Origin: Rhodobiaceae bacterium
GTDB lineage: Bacteria; Pseudomonadota; Alphaproteobacteria; Rhizobiales; Tepidamorphaceae
DNA: 64,000 nt
Assembly: GCA_020637855.1 (NCBI GenBank)
Contig: JACKJR010000002.1
Location: 186,001-250,000, forward strand
Direction: 5' to 3'
This document shows positions 1 to 8,187 of this stretch, piece by piece. Made by a program: the position numbers and the translations under genes. The notes beneath the pieces were generated by a model. It worked only from the letters and a program-made list of their open reading frames with translations. It ran no database searches and was not told the origin of the DNA. Each line of letters opens with the position of its first letter. Within the stretch, counting starts at the first letter, position 1.

Positions 1-1
1 C

Positions 2-397
2 AACGACGTTTCCGAGCGCGAATACCAGATCGAGATGGATGGCCAGTGGGTCAAGGGCAAGAGTGCCCCGACATTCGGCCCCCTTGGCCCGTGGCTTGTC
101 ACGAAAGACGAGGTTCCCAACGTTCAGAACCTCGCCATGTATCTCGACCTGAACGGTGCGCGGATGCAGTACGGTAACACGGCCAACATGATCTTCTCGG
201 TGCCCTACATCGTCGCCTATGTCAGCCGCTTCATGAGCTTGCTTCCTGGTGACGTCATCGTTACCGGCACGCCGGCGGGCGTCGGCCTGGGCATGAACCC
301 GCAGGTCTTCCTGAAAGCCGGCGACGAGATGGTGCTGGGCATCGATGGCTTGGGTGAACAGCGCCAAAGCGTCGTCGCCCATCGTCTGGAGAAATAG
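2..397 (+). CDS. Fumarylacetoacetate hydrolase family protein, C-terminal part (5' end outside window)
   Basis: The frame is open from the first bases of the window, so the start lies upstream and only the last ~131 residues are visible. They contain the family's C-terminal core: NDVSERE, FGPLGPWLVT, the stretch ending SRFMSLLPGDVIVTGTP, and AGVGLG. FAH-fold enzymes of this type are Mg-dependent hydrolases or decarboxylases of 2-oxo acid or sugar-acid derivatives (for example 2-keto-3-deoxy acid hydrolases). The metal-binding residues are mostly in the missing part, so the substrate cannot be assigned. It is convergent with the TRAP binding-protein gene, with only 15 bases between the two stops. 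Confidence 0.9.
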   Translation, partial: NDVSEREYQIEMDGQWVKGKSAPTFGPLGPWLVTKDEVPNVQNLAMYLDLNGARMQYGNTANMIFSVPYIVAYVSRFMSLLPGDVIVTGTPAGVGLGMNPQVFLKAGDEMVLGIDGLGEQRQSVVAHRLEK

Positions 398-412
398 CGC
401 TACACAGGCGAT

Positions 413-1489
413 TTATCCGCGCGCGGCAAGAAACGACTGGGTGCCCGTCTTCGTCCAGGCGCCCAGACGCACCTTGGCGGCACGGTAGGATTCCAGAATC
501 TTCGCAAACATCGCGTCGCTTGCGGCAGCCTCGTCCAGCACAGTCTCTGCCGCCTCGCGTGCCGCATCGAGCACCTCGGCGGGGTAATTGCGCAGCTTGA
601 CGCCATGCTCGCCGACAAGCATGTCGAGCGACGCCCCGTTCATCCAGTCGGCCTCGGCAACCGACAATGCGTTTTCCGCCGCGCATGCATCGGACACGAT
701 CGCCTGCAGGTTTGCCGGCAGCTCCGCAAAAGCCTTCGCCGAAATCAGGCATTCGCCAGTGCCATTGGGTTCGTGGAAACCGGGCGCGTAGTAGTACGGC
801 GCAACCCGGTAGAACCCCTGCGCCATGTCAGACCACGGCCCGAGGAACTCGGCCGCATCGACGAGCCCCGACTGCAGTGCCCCGAAAATCTCACCGGGCG
901 GCAACGAAACGGGCGCGCCGCCAAGCTTTTTCAGGATCGCGCCGCCCAGTCCCGGCATGCGCATCTTCAACCCCTTGATATCCTCAAGCGAGTTGATCTC
1001 CTTTCGGAACCAGCCACCCATCTGCATTCCGGTATTGCCGCCCATGAGCGGCTTGATACCGGCTGGCGCATAAAGTTCATCCCACAATGCCTGCCCGCCG
1101 CCATGCAGGATCCAGGCAGCATGCTCCGGCGCTGTGAGGCCGAAGGGAATGGCGGTGAAAAAGACGGATGCCGGGAGTTTGCCTTGCCAGAAGAAGCTTG
1201 CCGTATGGGCCATGTGAGCCGTGCCGGACTGAACCGCGTCGAACACTTCCAGCGCGGGCACGATCTCGCCAGCAGCATGAACCCTGACCGTCAAGGCACC
1301 ATTGCTCGCAGTCGTGATCCGCTGCGCCAGGCGCTCCGCGGTCACGCCGGGTCCCGGCAGGTTCTTGGGCCATGATGTAACCATGCGCCATGTGCGCGTG
1401 TCTTGCGCATGGACAATGGCCGGAGTGGCAAGCACGCCCGCGCCCGCCGCGCCGGAGGCCAGAAATCCGCGTCTGGTGATCGTGTTCAT
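413..1489 (-). CDS. TRAP transporter substrate-binding protein, DctP/TakP-like, Tat-exported, in the thiamine operon
   Basis: 358 residues. The N-terminus is a twin-arginine signal (RRGFLASGAA, then a hydrophobic stretch ending AIVHAQ), so the mature protein is periplasmic. The rest is a DctP-family binding protein, closest in feel to the TakP 2-oxo-acid type (TSWPKNLPGPGVTAERLAQR; GFHEPNGTGE near residue 235). The ATG at 1489 overlaps the stop of thiD as ATGA, so it is probably translationally coupled as the last gene of the thiM-thiE-thiD unit behind a TPP riboswitch. No TRAP membrane subunits are adjacent; the nearest dctQ/dctM pair (26.0-27.8 kb) has its own binding protein. Role in uptake of a thiamine-related acid or precursor is inference from position only. 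Confidence 0.88.
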   Translation of the reverse strand: MNTITRRGFLASGAAGAGVLATPAIVHAQDTRTWRMVTSWPKNLPGPGVTAERLAQRITTASNGALTVRVHAAGEIVPALEVFDAVQSGTAHMAHTASFFWQGKLPASVFFTAIPFGLTAPEHAAWILHGGGQALWDELYAPAGIKPLMGGNTGMQMGGWFRKEINSLEDIKGLKMRMPGLGGAILKKLGGAPVSLPPGEIFGALQSGLVDAAEFLGPWSDMAQGFYRVAPYYYAPGFHEPNGTGECLISAKAFAELPANLQAIVSDACAAENALSVAEADWMNGASLDMLVGEHGVKLRNYPAEVLDAAREAAETVLDEAAASDAMFAKILESYRAAKVRLGAWTKTGTQSFLAARG

Positions 1490-2298
1490 GAAGTCTTGCC
1501 TTTCTTCCAGAGCGCATGGAAATGGTGCACCGGCCCGTGTCCCGAACCGACATGGAGTTCACCGGATGCAGCCAGCGCTCCGCTGAGATAGCTTTTCGCC
1601 GCGGCGATCGCGTCTTCAAGCGCATCGCCATGGGCAAGCCGTGCCGCGATCGCAGACGACAGCGTGCAGCCTGTGCCGTGCGTGTTGCTGGTTTCGATGC
1701 GCGGCGCGCTGAACAGCCTCGGTTCGCCTGCGCCAACCAGAACATCGACCGCATCGCCATCGAGATGCCCGCCCTTGACCAGCACGGTTTTTGCGCCGGC
1801 ACGCAACAGGGTCCGGCCTTGCAGGATCATCCCATCGATGTTCCCGGCAACCTCACCGCCTGCAAGAACAGCCGCCTCATGCATATTCGGCGTCACGAGA
1901 TCGGCCAGCGGCATCAGCTCCTCGCGGATGACCTTGACGGCTTCCGGTTTCAGCAACGGATCACCGCTGGTGGCAACCATCACGGGATCGAGCACGATGT
2001 TGCGTGCGCGATGAGCCTTGAGCCCGGCGGCGACCGCGCGGATCGTCGCCGGATCGCTGAGCATGCCGATCTTCGTCGCCGCAACGTCGAGGTCGGAATA
2101 GACCGCGTCGATCTGCTGTGTGACGAATTCAGGCGGAACATCCATGACACCGGTGACGCCAAGCGTGTTCTGCGCCGTCAGCGCGGCAATAACCGAAGCA
2201 CCATAGACTTCGAGCGCCGAGAAGGTTTTCAGGTCGGCCTGGATTCCGGCGCCGCCGCCGGAATCCGATCCCGCTATTGTGACAGCTATCGGGATCAT
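1486..2298 (-). CDS. thiD: Hydroxymethylpyrimidine / phosphomethylpyrimidine kinase
   Basis: 270 residues, normal length for ThiD. It phosphorylates HMP and then HMP-P to HMP-PP, the pyrimidine donor for thiamine phosphate synthase. Visible family features are the N-terminal AGSDSGGGAGIQADLKTFSA block, VLDPVMVATSGDPLL near residue 100, and the anion-hole/catalytic signature SNTHGTGCTLSSAIAA near residue 205. The ATG at 2298 overlaps the stop of thiE by four bases and has GGAGG just upstream. It is part of the riboswitch-controlled salvage operon. Confidence 0.97.
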   Translation of the reverse strand: MIPIAVTIAGSDSGGGAGIQADLKTFSALEVYGASVIAALTAQNTLGVTGVMDVPPEFVTQQIDAVYSDLDVAATKIGMLSDPATIRAVAAGLKAHRARNIVLDPVMVATSGDPLLKPEAVKVIREELMPLADLVTPNMHEAAVLAGGEVAGNIDGMILQGRTLLRAGAKTVLVKGGHLDGDAVDVLVGAGEPRLFSAPRIETSNTHGTGCTLSSAIAARLAHGDALEDAIAAAKSYLSGALAASGELHVGSGHGPVHHFHALWKKGKTS

Positions 2299-2993
2299 GC
2301 GCTGGCCTCCCTTTTGCGCAGGGATGCATCGACCAGGGCACGCAAGGACCGGGCAGCCTGCATCGGCTCAACCTTGGAAATGACCGCCGATACGACGCAC
2401 ACCCCGTCGGCGCCTGCTTCGATCACACCGGGGACGCGTTCAGCCGTGATACCGGCAATGGCACAGACCGGCCCGGCAAACCCGCGCGCGCGGATCGCCG
2501 ATACAATGGTCTGCAAACCATCAAGGCCAACGGGCGCATCCGGATTGTCCTTGCTCGTGGTTTCGAACACGCCGCCGACAGCCAGATAGTCCACCATGTC
2601 CAGCGGCGCTGACGCGACATGGTCGAGGTTCTTGATCGTCAGCCCGATCACGGCTTCGCGACCGAGCAGCCTGCGCGCGTCAGCAGGGTGCATGTCCTCC
2701 TGCCCGAGATGAACGCCGTCCGCGCCTGAGGCAAGCGCGACATCGACCCGGTCATTGATGACGAAGGTGATCCCGCTGTTCCCGAGCGCCTCGCGAACGG
2801 AGCGTGCACGTTCTATGAATGCGCGGGTGTCGCTGCTCTTGTCGCGCAGCTGGATGAGCGTCGCCCCGCCCTTTGCGGCCTGGCGCGCGAGCACGGCAAC
2901 ATCGCGCAGACCGGCAACAGCGGGATCGACCAGCACATAGAGGCGCACATCGGCCCGTGCAGGGTTCAAGGCATGTGCATGCGAAGACTTCAT
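2295..2993 (-). CDS. thiE: Thiamine phosphate synthase
   Basis: 232 residues. ThiE condenses HMP-PP with thiazole phosphate to give thiamine phosphate. Family motifs are visible: LIQLRDKSSDTRAF near residue 45, the VINDRVDVALASGADGVHLG block near 80, LGREAVIGLTI, and the C-terminal phosphate-binding AIAGITAERVPGVIEAGADG. The ATG at 2993 is preceded by AAAGGA, 27 bases after the thiM stop. The short N-terminal stretch before DVRLYVLVDP is poorly conserved in the family. Confidence 0.96.
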   Translation of the reverse strand: MKSSHAHALNPARADVRLYVLVDPAVAGLRDVAVLARQAAKGGATLIQLRDKSSDTRAFIERARSVREALGNSGITFVINDRVDVALASGADGVHLGQEDMHPADARRLLGREAVIGLTIKNLDHVASAPLDMVDYLAVGGVFETTSKDNPDAPVGLDGLQTIVSAIRARGFAGPVCAIAGITAERVPGVIEAGADGVCVVSAVISKVEPMQAARSLRALVDASLRKREASA

Positions 2994-3020
2994 CGCCTGT
3001 CCCTATCCTTTAAAGAAAAT

Positions 3021-3806
3021 TCAAACGATGCGGGCACGCCGCGCGATGTCGGCTGGGGAAAGCGCGTGCAGCGCATCGACGAGCCGCCAGGCGAAACTTC
3101 CCGGCCCTTCCGCGCTCTGGGCGGCATTTTCCGCAGCAATCCCGATTACTGCCGCAGCACCGGTCGCCGCCACGAAAGGATCGTTGTAAACGGCAAGGAA
3201 AGCCGCGGTCAGCGCGGAACCGGCACAGCCGGTGCCGGTCACCTGCGCCAGCAGCGGGTTGCCGTTTTCGACACGTGCGTGACGACTGCCATTTGTCGCG
3301 TAATCAGCAGCACCGGTTACGAGCACCGTTGAGACCGCTTCCAGAGCCAGGCGATCCGCCACAACGGGTTCATACCCGTCCTCGCCAGCAAGCGCGGCAA
3401 CTTCGCCGGGGTTCGCCCGCAATATCCACGGTTCACGCGTCAATATCTCGTGGGCGAAGGCAAGCCGCGTCGATGAAATATCGACGAACACGGGATCAAG
3501 CACCCACGGTGTCCCCTCGTCTCCCGCGACATCGAGTGCGCCACCTATGGCGCTGCGCCTTTCGCTGTCTAGCGTGCCGAGATTGACCAGCAACGCATCG
3601 GCCCGCGCCACGAAATCCGGAACTTCTTCCGGAGAAATGGTCATCGAGGGAATGCCCCCTGCCGCGATAAGCAGATTGGCTGTAATCGGCTGGGCCACGG
3701 AATTGGTGATGACATGAACGCGGGGCTTGCGTTCGCGCAAGGTTGCAAACGCATCGGCGGCGGCCACGATCATATCAGCGGGCGTCATGGGCGTTTCATG
3801 CATCAT
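3021..3806 (-). CDS. thiM: Hydroxyethylthiazole kinase
   Basis: About 261 residues from the ATG at 3806. ThiM phosphorylates the thiazole alcohol THZ for salvage into thiamine. Signatures are RVHVITNSVAQPITANLLIA (family VHxITNxVxxxxTAN), GGIPSMTISPEE, WVLDPVFVDIS, ANPGEVAAL and the C-terminal GTGCAGSALTAAF. The start is uncertain: the frame is open to a TTG at 3836, and ATGs at 3806, 3803 and 3788 are all possible; none has a strong Shine-Dalgarno, and conserved sequence begins close to 3788. First gene behind the TPP riboswitch. With no thiC or thiG nearby, the operon is a salvage set. Confidence 0.95.
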   Translation of the reverse strand: MMHETPMTPADMIVAAADAFATLRERKPRVHVITNSVAQPITANLLIAAGGIPSMTISPEEVPDFVARADALLVNLGTLDSERRSAIGGALDVAGDEGTPWVLDPVFVDISSTRLAFAHEILTREPWILRANPGEVAALAGEDGYEPVVADRLALEAVSTVLVTGAADYATNGSRHARVENGNPLLAQVTGTGCAGSALTAAFLAVYNDPFVAATGAAAVIGIAAENAAQSAEGPGSFAWRLVDALHALSPADIARRARIV

Positions 3807-3854
3807 GACACAAACCGCGAATACGGATGATCGCAAGCAGGAGACATTTTCGGC

Positions 3855-3949
3855 ATCGTTCCCTCCGCCGGCACAATCCGGATCAGGTTCAATGGGTTGA
3901 CGGCCCTGTGCCGCCTCTCAGTCGCGCTTTCCCGCGACACCCCAACGAT
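3855..3949 (-). promoter_or_regulatory. TPP riboswitch (THI element)
   Basis: Read on the minus strand it has the diagnostic THI-box order: GGGGTG, then ACTGAGAGG, then ACCCATTGAACCTGATCCGG followed by GGCGGAGGGA. The closing P1 helix is visible as ATCGTT at 3855-3860 pairing with AACGAT at 3944-3949. It lies directly upstream of thiM. In proteobacteria, binding of thiamine pyrophosphate usually sequesters the ribosome site or ends transcription. No strong U-tailed terminator is evident before thiM, which suggests translational control; that last point is inference. Confidence 0.96.
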
Positions 3950-4070
3950 TGTGCCGGACCCTATGCGCAGGCGACTTTTCTTGCAAGAGGCAACACACTT
4001 GCCCGACATGGGCAGCCTGTGAAACAGTCTTTCCGGAATCGAACCGTCGACCGACCGGAGCTGCTCGCCG

Positions 4071-4307
4071 ATGAAGCCCTTCTTCGTTCTGATCAAGTGC
4101 CACCTCGGCAAGGCCTATGAGGTGGCCAATGCGATCGCCGATGCCGAGATTGCTTCGGAAATCTATTCGATCGCCGGCGACCATGACCTGCTTGTCAAAT
4201 TCTATGTCGAAGAGGGAACGGACATAGGCCACTTCGTCAACGAGAAGGTGCATGCCGTCGGCGGCATCAGGGACACCCGCACCATCATCACCTTCAAGGC
4301 ATTCTGA
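4071..4307 (+). CDS. Stand-alone Lrp/AsnC ligand-binding (RAM) domain protein
   Basis: 78 residues, matching only the C-terminal effector domain of Lrp/AsnC regulators with no helix-turn-helix. Visible features are FVLIKCHLGKAYEVANAI at the start, SIAGDHDLLVKF in the middle and the final IRDTRTIITFKAF. Such one-domain proteins form decamers or dimers that bind amino acids and may tune full-length Lrp proteins. The ATG at 4071 follows GGAG by about 11 bases. It is divergent from the thiamine operon and convergent with the EamA transporter. Confidence 0.9.
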   Translation: MKPFFVLIKCHLGKAYEVANAIADAEIASEIYSIAGDHDLLVKFYVEEGTDIGHFVNEKVHAVGGIRDTRTIITFKAF

Positions 4308-4324
4308 CCCCGGCAGCCACAAAT

Positions 4325-5281
4325 CTAGGCCAGCGGGATACCACCTGCCTTGCGCTGCTTTGCGCGCTCAAAGCCAAGCTTGCGCTCGCGGTAGATGACG
4401 TAAAGACCGGACGCGATGATCACTGCAGCGCCAGCGAGCACGATTTGTTCCGGAACGTCGCCGAAGACAAGATAGCCGAGACCAACGGCCCAAAGCAGGC
4501 TGGTATAGTCGAACGGAGCGATCACCGAGGTCGGGGCGTGCCGGTAGCTTTCGGTCAGGAAAATCTGCGCGACACCACCGATGATCCCGATCGTCACCAG
4601 CTTTGCCATGTCGAGCACCTCGGGAACTGCCCAGCCGAAAGGCAGTGACAGCAATCCGAAGATCGTACCGCTGAGCGAGAAATAGAAGGTGATCGCCATC
4701 GTCGACTCGCTGCTCGTCAGCGCACGGATCTGGATCATCGCGAGAGCCGTACAGAAAGCCGACAGCAGTGCCACCAGCGCCCCCAGCGCAGCGCTGTCAC
4801 CCCGGTCCACTGCGCCCGAAAACAGATGCGGCGACAACACCAGCAGAACGCCAACAAAGCCGACGATCACCGCGCTCGTCCGGTAGATGCCGACCTTCTC
4901 GCCAAGCAGGAAGGGAGCCAGCAACACCGTAACCAGCGGCGCGGCATAGCCGATCGTGATTGCATCCGACAGTGGCAGCAGCGTCAGGGCGAAGAACGAC
5001 GTGCCCATTGCGCAACAGCCGATCGCACCGCGCCGCACATGTCCGAAGGGTCTGTTCGTGTGAAGTGCGGCAGCAATGCCGCTCATCAGCCCGCTTCCCG
5101 TGCGTTCGCGCGAAACACGCCAGCAGACGTAGGTCAGGATCGGAAGGATCGCGAAGAGACTGCGGGCGAAAACCACCTCACCGGTGGGAACGCTGGTGCC
5201 GAGCGACTTGATCAGCGTCGACATGCCGGTGAACAGCAATGCCGATACGATCTTGAGCGTGACGCCGAGTGCGGGGTTCAC
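4325..5281 (-). CDS. DMT/EamA-family transporter
   Basis: 318 residues with about ten hydrophobic segments arranged as two EamA halves, an inner-membrane exporter or permease of the drug/metabolite superfamily. The N-terminal part (LKIVSALLFTGMSTLIKS, then GEVVFARSLFAILPIL) and the second-half SYRHAPTSVIAPFDYTSLLW are typical of the alphaproteobacterial subgroup. The start is GTG at 5281, whose bases overlap the TGA of a short upstream frame. Substrate unknown. Confidence 0.92.
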   Translation of the reverse strand: MNPALGVTLKIVSALLFTGMSTLIKSLGTSVPTGEVVFARSLFAILPILTYVCWRVSRERTGSGLMSGIAAALHTNRPFGHVRRGAIGCCAMGTSFFALTLLPLSDAITIGYAAPLVTVLLAPFLLGEKVGIYRTSAVIVGFVGVLLVLSPHLFSGAVDRGDSAALGALVALLSAFCTALAMIQIRALTSSESTMAITFYFSLSGTIFGLLSLPFGWAVPEVLDMAKLVTIGIIGGVAQIFLTESYRHAPTSVIAPFDYTSLLWAVGLGYLVFGDVPEQIVLAGAAVIIASGLYVIYRERKLGFERAKQRKAGGIPLA

Positions 5282-5552
5282 CGTTGTGCCTTCTCGAAAG
5301 GTTCATCTCCGATCGTGATGAACGGCTCGGGTAAGCACAATAAGCAGGCCAGAGCAATGGCGGGCCTGCCGTTTGGCACGGTTGCATCGCAGACATTCCC
5401 GCCGAGAATGATCAGCCCCTGTGCCCCGGCCATTCGCTGCGCACGCCTTGATGGCTTCATGTCAGCGCAAAAATCGGCAAGCATGAATTTTACGCCGCAC
5501 AGTGGCGAAACGGATCGTAACTGCACATCTATACTCAGTTACGCGGATCAGG

Positions 5553-6572
5553 ATGGATATGCCGGTTGACCTGACGATAGCGATCTGGAGCGCGCTGGCC
5601 TGTGGTGCCGCAACCTTCCTGGTAACGCCGAAACTGGCCCGTGCGCTGGCCAACAGCGGCGTCCTTGATATTCCCGGTCCCAGATCCAGCCATGCCGCAG
5701 CCGTACCACGCGGCGGCGGAATGGCGATCGTATTTCCCCTGGCCATTGCCTGGGCCGTGATCAATTTCATCGTGGAAGCGGATGCATTTGTCTGGTGCAC
5801 GTGGATAGGCTTCGTGTTGCTGAGCGCTGTTTCATGGTGCGACGATCTGAGGCCTCAGCCGGTTGCGCTTCGCGTCTTCGTGCAAGCGCTCGCCATCACG
5901 CTGCCGCTCGCCGCTCTGCCGGCAGAGCATCGCCTCCTGCAGGACGGCCTGCCGCTTGTGGTCGAGCGCGCAGGCATCGCGCTCGCCTGGATGTGGTTCG
6001 TCAACACGATGAACTTCATGGATGGGCTTGATGGACTGGCGGCAGGACAGTCTGTGACTGCCGCGGCTGGGGCGTTTGCGATTCTCGCCATCCTGGCACC
6101 CGTAGCATACCACGCGGCAGCGCTTCCGGTTGCCGCCGCCATCGCAGCCTCGGCACTTGCCTTTCTGCCGTTCAACTGGCCGCCCGCCCGCGTGTTCCTC
6201 GGCGACACAGGTTCGGCCCCGCTCGGCTATGGAATAGGCTGGCTGCTGTTGCTGCTTGCCCTGGCCGGGCAGTCGGAGGCTGCGATGATCCTGCCGCTAT
6301 ATTTCCTGTGCGATGCAACCGGGACATTGATCGCCCGTCTCGTCCGTGGCGAACGCATTACCCAAGCCCACTCCGAGCATCTTTACCAGCGTGCCCGGCG
6401 GGCGGGAAAATCCCACACTTGGATCACGACGCGCACGTTTGTGGCCAACGCTCTGCTGGCCGGGGCTGCAATCTCCTCTCTTTACCGCCCCATGGAAGCG
6501 CTTGCCGCAGCAGCCGTGATCATGATCGCGCTCGTCTTGTCGCTTGCGATAGTTTCGCGCAAACGCCGCTGA
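5553..6572 (+). CDS. Undecaprenyl-phosphate sugar-1-phosphate transferase (MraY/WecA/WbpL-type GT4)
   Basis: About 339 residues, polytopic. It should transfer a UDP-sugar phosphate to undecaprenyl phosphate, starting O-antigen or another polysaccharide on the cytoplasmic face of the inner membrane. Motifs: N-terminal PGPRSSHAAAVPRGGG, the Asp pair in SWCDDLRPQP, the catalytic NTMNFMDGLDGLAAG, FLGDTGSAPLGYG and the cytoplasmic histidine motif SEHLYQRA (family DHLxQR-like). ATG at 5553 (or 5559) is preferred over a GTG at 5502 because the hydrophobic start and conserved sequence begin there. No other O-antigen genes are adjacent; the glycosyltransferase block at 30-36 kb may be functionally linked. 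Confidence 0.93.
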   Translation: MDMPVDLTIAIWSALACGAATFLVTPKLARALANSGVLDIPGPRSSHAAAVPRGGGMAIVFPLAIAWAVINFIVEADAFVWCTWIGFVLLSAVSWCDDLRPQPVALRVFVQALAITLPLAALPAEHRLLQDGLPLVVERAGIALAWMWFVNTMNFMDGLDGLAAGQSVTAAAGAFAILAILAPVAYHAAALPVAAAIAASALAFLPFNWPPARVFLGDTGSAPLGYGIGWLLLLLALAGQSEAAMILPLYFLCDATGTLIARLVRGERITQAHSEHLYQRARRAGKSHTWITTRTFVANALLAGAAISSLYRPMEALAAAAVIMIALVLSLAIVSRKRR

Positions 6573-6783
6573 GTCCGAGATCCATTTTCGCACCTGACTT
6601 CTTGCTGTTTAGCACCGGCTTTCAACACCATTGGCTGCCGCCTGGCTTGCCCGGGTAATGCGGATCGGATGTAACCCGTTGAGTTAACATTACGTTCGGT
6701 TATCCGGGTTACTCCTAGTAGGAGGCGCGCCTATTCGGGCGCCGTGGGTTGTTTGCCTGTAATGGAACGCCACAGCGAAACGT

Positions 6784-7341
6784 ATGATCGACCACGTTCA
6801 ACTAACCCGATATCGCTTCCTGCTGGCGGAATCCAACACCTGGGACCGCAGACAGATTTCTTCGATGCTGCGCGCGGCGGGAGCCGTTGATATCCAGCAT
6901 GCAAACGACGGTTCCGAGGCTCTTGAGACCATCGTACAGCAAGCCCCCGACATAGCGATCATTGGCGAACGGCTGTCATTTCTCAGCGGACGTGAGCTGG
7001 TCAGCGCCATCCGCGACCACGAGTCCAAGCCGATCAATCACATGCCGGTTCTTTTCATCGTCAGCAAGATCAGCCGCAAGGGGATGACTGAACTGGCCCG
7101 TCTCGGCGTACATGAAGTGCTCTGCAAGCCGTTTTCGACACAGACATTGATTGACCGGATCTACTGGACACTCATGGTGCCGCGCCCGTTCATCCGTACG
7201 CGCGGCTACTTCGGACCAGAACCTCGCGGCAAGTTCTGGAAGCAGGTTGTCGGCATTTCCACCAGCAGCGACACCCCCCGCGACTACATGGCAACCACGA
7301 ACGCGGTGCCAGCGGCCGAAACTGACATCGTCGAACTGTAA
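6784..7341 (+). CDS. Receiver-domain protein with degenerate phosphorylation pocket
   Basis: 185 residues. Residues 10-135 fit a CheY-like fold: first strand RFLLAESN, helix, APDIAIIGERLSFLSGRELV, and VLCKPFSTQTLIDRI with the conserved Lys115. At the phospho-acceptor position the usual Asp is Gly61 (followed by Glu62), and the acidic pair after strand 1 is reduced to Glu16-Ser17. It is therefore probably a pseudo-receiver. The ~50-residue tail (RGYFGPEPRGKFWKQ) resembles the YFGPDRR tails of rhizobial single-domain regulators. No kinase is adjacent. The 210 bases before it hold only a small CTCCT/AGGAG palindrome near 6713-6725. Confidence 0.82.
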   Translation: MIDHVQLTRYRFLLAESNTWDRRQISSMLRAAGAVDIQHANDGSEALETIVQQAPDIAIIGERLSFLSGRELVSAIRDHESKPINHMPVLFIVSKISRKGMTELARLGVHEVLCKPFSTQTLIDRIYWTLMVPRPFIRTRGYFGPEPRGKFWKQVVGISTSSDTPRDYMATTNAVPAAETDIVEL

Positions 7342-7344
7342 CCG

Positions 7345-8187
7345 TCAGCAATTTCTGTAAGTGATCGGAACGGTGTAACTCAGCGAAGCCTTGCGGATCT
7401 CTGCAGGAAACGCCGGATAGGGGCCGGCGCGACGCAAGAGAGACAGGGCTTCGCGGTCGAGCACACGTGAACCCGACCCGCTTACCACCCGCGCCGCGGT
7501 CAGCCGGCCTGACCTGTTCAATGTGAAACGGATGCGCACTGTCCCGCCTGACCGCGCGCCACGCAGCGCGGCCGTGCAGCGCTTTGCACGCTGGATGCGC
7601 GCGACAACCTTGCTCGCATAACCCGATTCCGCGGCCCGCCCGTCCGCTGTGCGTTCGCGCCCACCGCTCCCGGCCTGCGAAGCACGCTGCTGCGACCGGC
7701 TTTGCGAACCCGCCGTGTCGCTTCGCGAAGACGCTGAAGCGCGCGGCTTTTCAGGCACCTTCCGGCGCTCCGGAGCGGCCGTTTCGACAGGCTTGACCGT
7801 CGGCGGCGCCACCGGTGTCACGTTCGCGGGAACATTCTTGCTGACGGCATCGGCCGACACGGCCGTTGCGGCAACGGCCGGATTTGCTTCAATCACCTCG
7901 ACGGCCTCGGCGGAAGCCGGTGCGACTGAAACTGGCGAAGCGTTCTGTACTGAAGGGGCTGTTGCTGTTTCTGCCTGAACCGGCTGCACCTGCGATGGCG
8001 AGACGCTTTCCGCGCCCGCCGACGCTGCCGAATTGACGAGACCGCCATTGACCACACTCATACCGCCGGCCCGGCGCGCAACGTCGGATAATTGTTCCGG
8101 CCGCGACCAGTACAGACCGGCCACACCGATGTGGATGGCAAGCGAAAGGGCAACGCCCATGGTCCAGTCGATCGGCCGCACAGTCAT
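7345..8187 (-). CDS. tonB: Energy transducer TonB
   Basis: 280 residues. It has one N-terminal membrane anchor (GVALSLAIHIGVAGLYW, about 10-26), a long Ala/Pro/Val/Glu-rich periplasmic spacer, and a C-terminal TonB domain from about 190 (GYASKVVARIQRAKRC, GGTVRIRFTLNRSGRL, LDREALSLLRRAGPYPAFP, final ITYRNC). It couples the proton-motive force gathered by ExbBD to outer-membrane receptors. The ATG at 8187 overlaps the upstream exbD stop as ATGA; the frame remains open further upstream, but that extension is only the antisense reading of exbD. No TonB-dependent receptor gene is in the window. Confidence 0.92.
   Translation of the reverse strand: MTVRPIDWTMGVALSLAIHIGVAGLYWSRPEQLSDVARRAGGMSVVNGGLVNSAASAGAESVSPSQVQPVQAETATAPSVQNASPVSVAPASAEAVEVIEANPAVAATAVSADAVSKNVPANVTPVAPPTVKPVETAAPERRKVPEKPRASASSRSDTAGSQSRSQQRASQAGSGGRERTADGRAAESGYASKVVARIQRAKRCTAALRGARSGGTVRIRFTLNRSGRLTAARVVSGSGSRVLDREALSLLRRAGPYPAFPAEIRKASLSYTVPITYRNC

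Noticed and set aside
6713..6725. CTCCT/AGGAG palindrome before the receiver gene
   Set aside because: Very short arms and no support from position or repetition.
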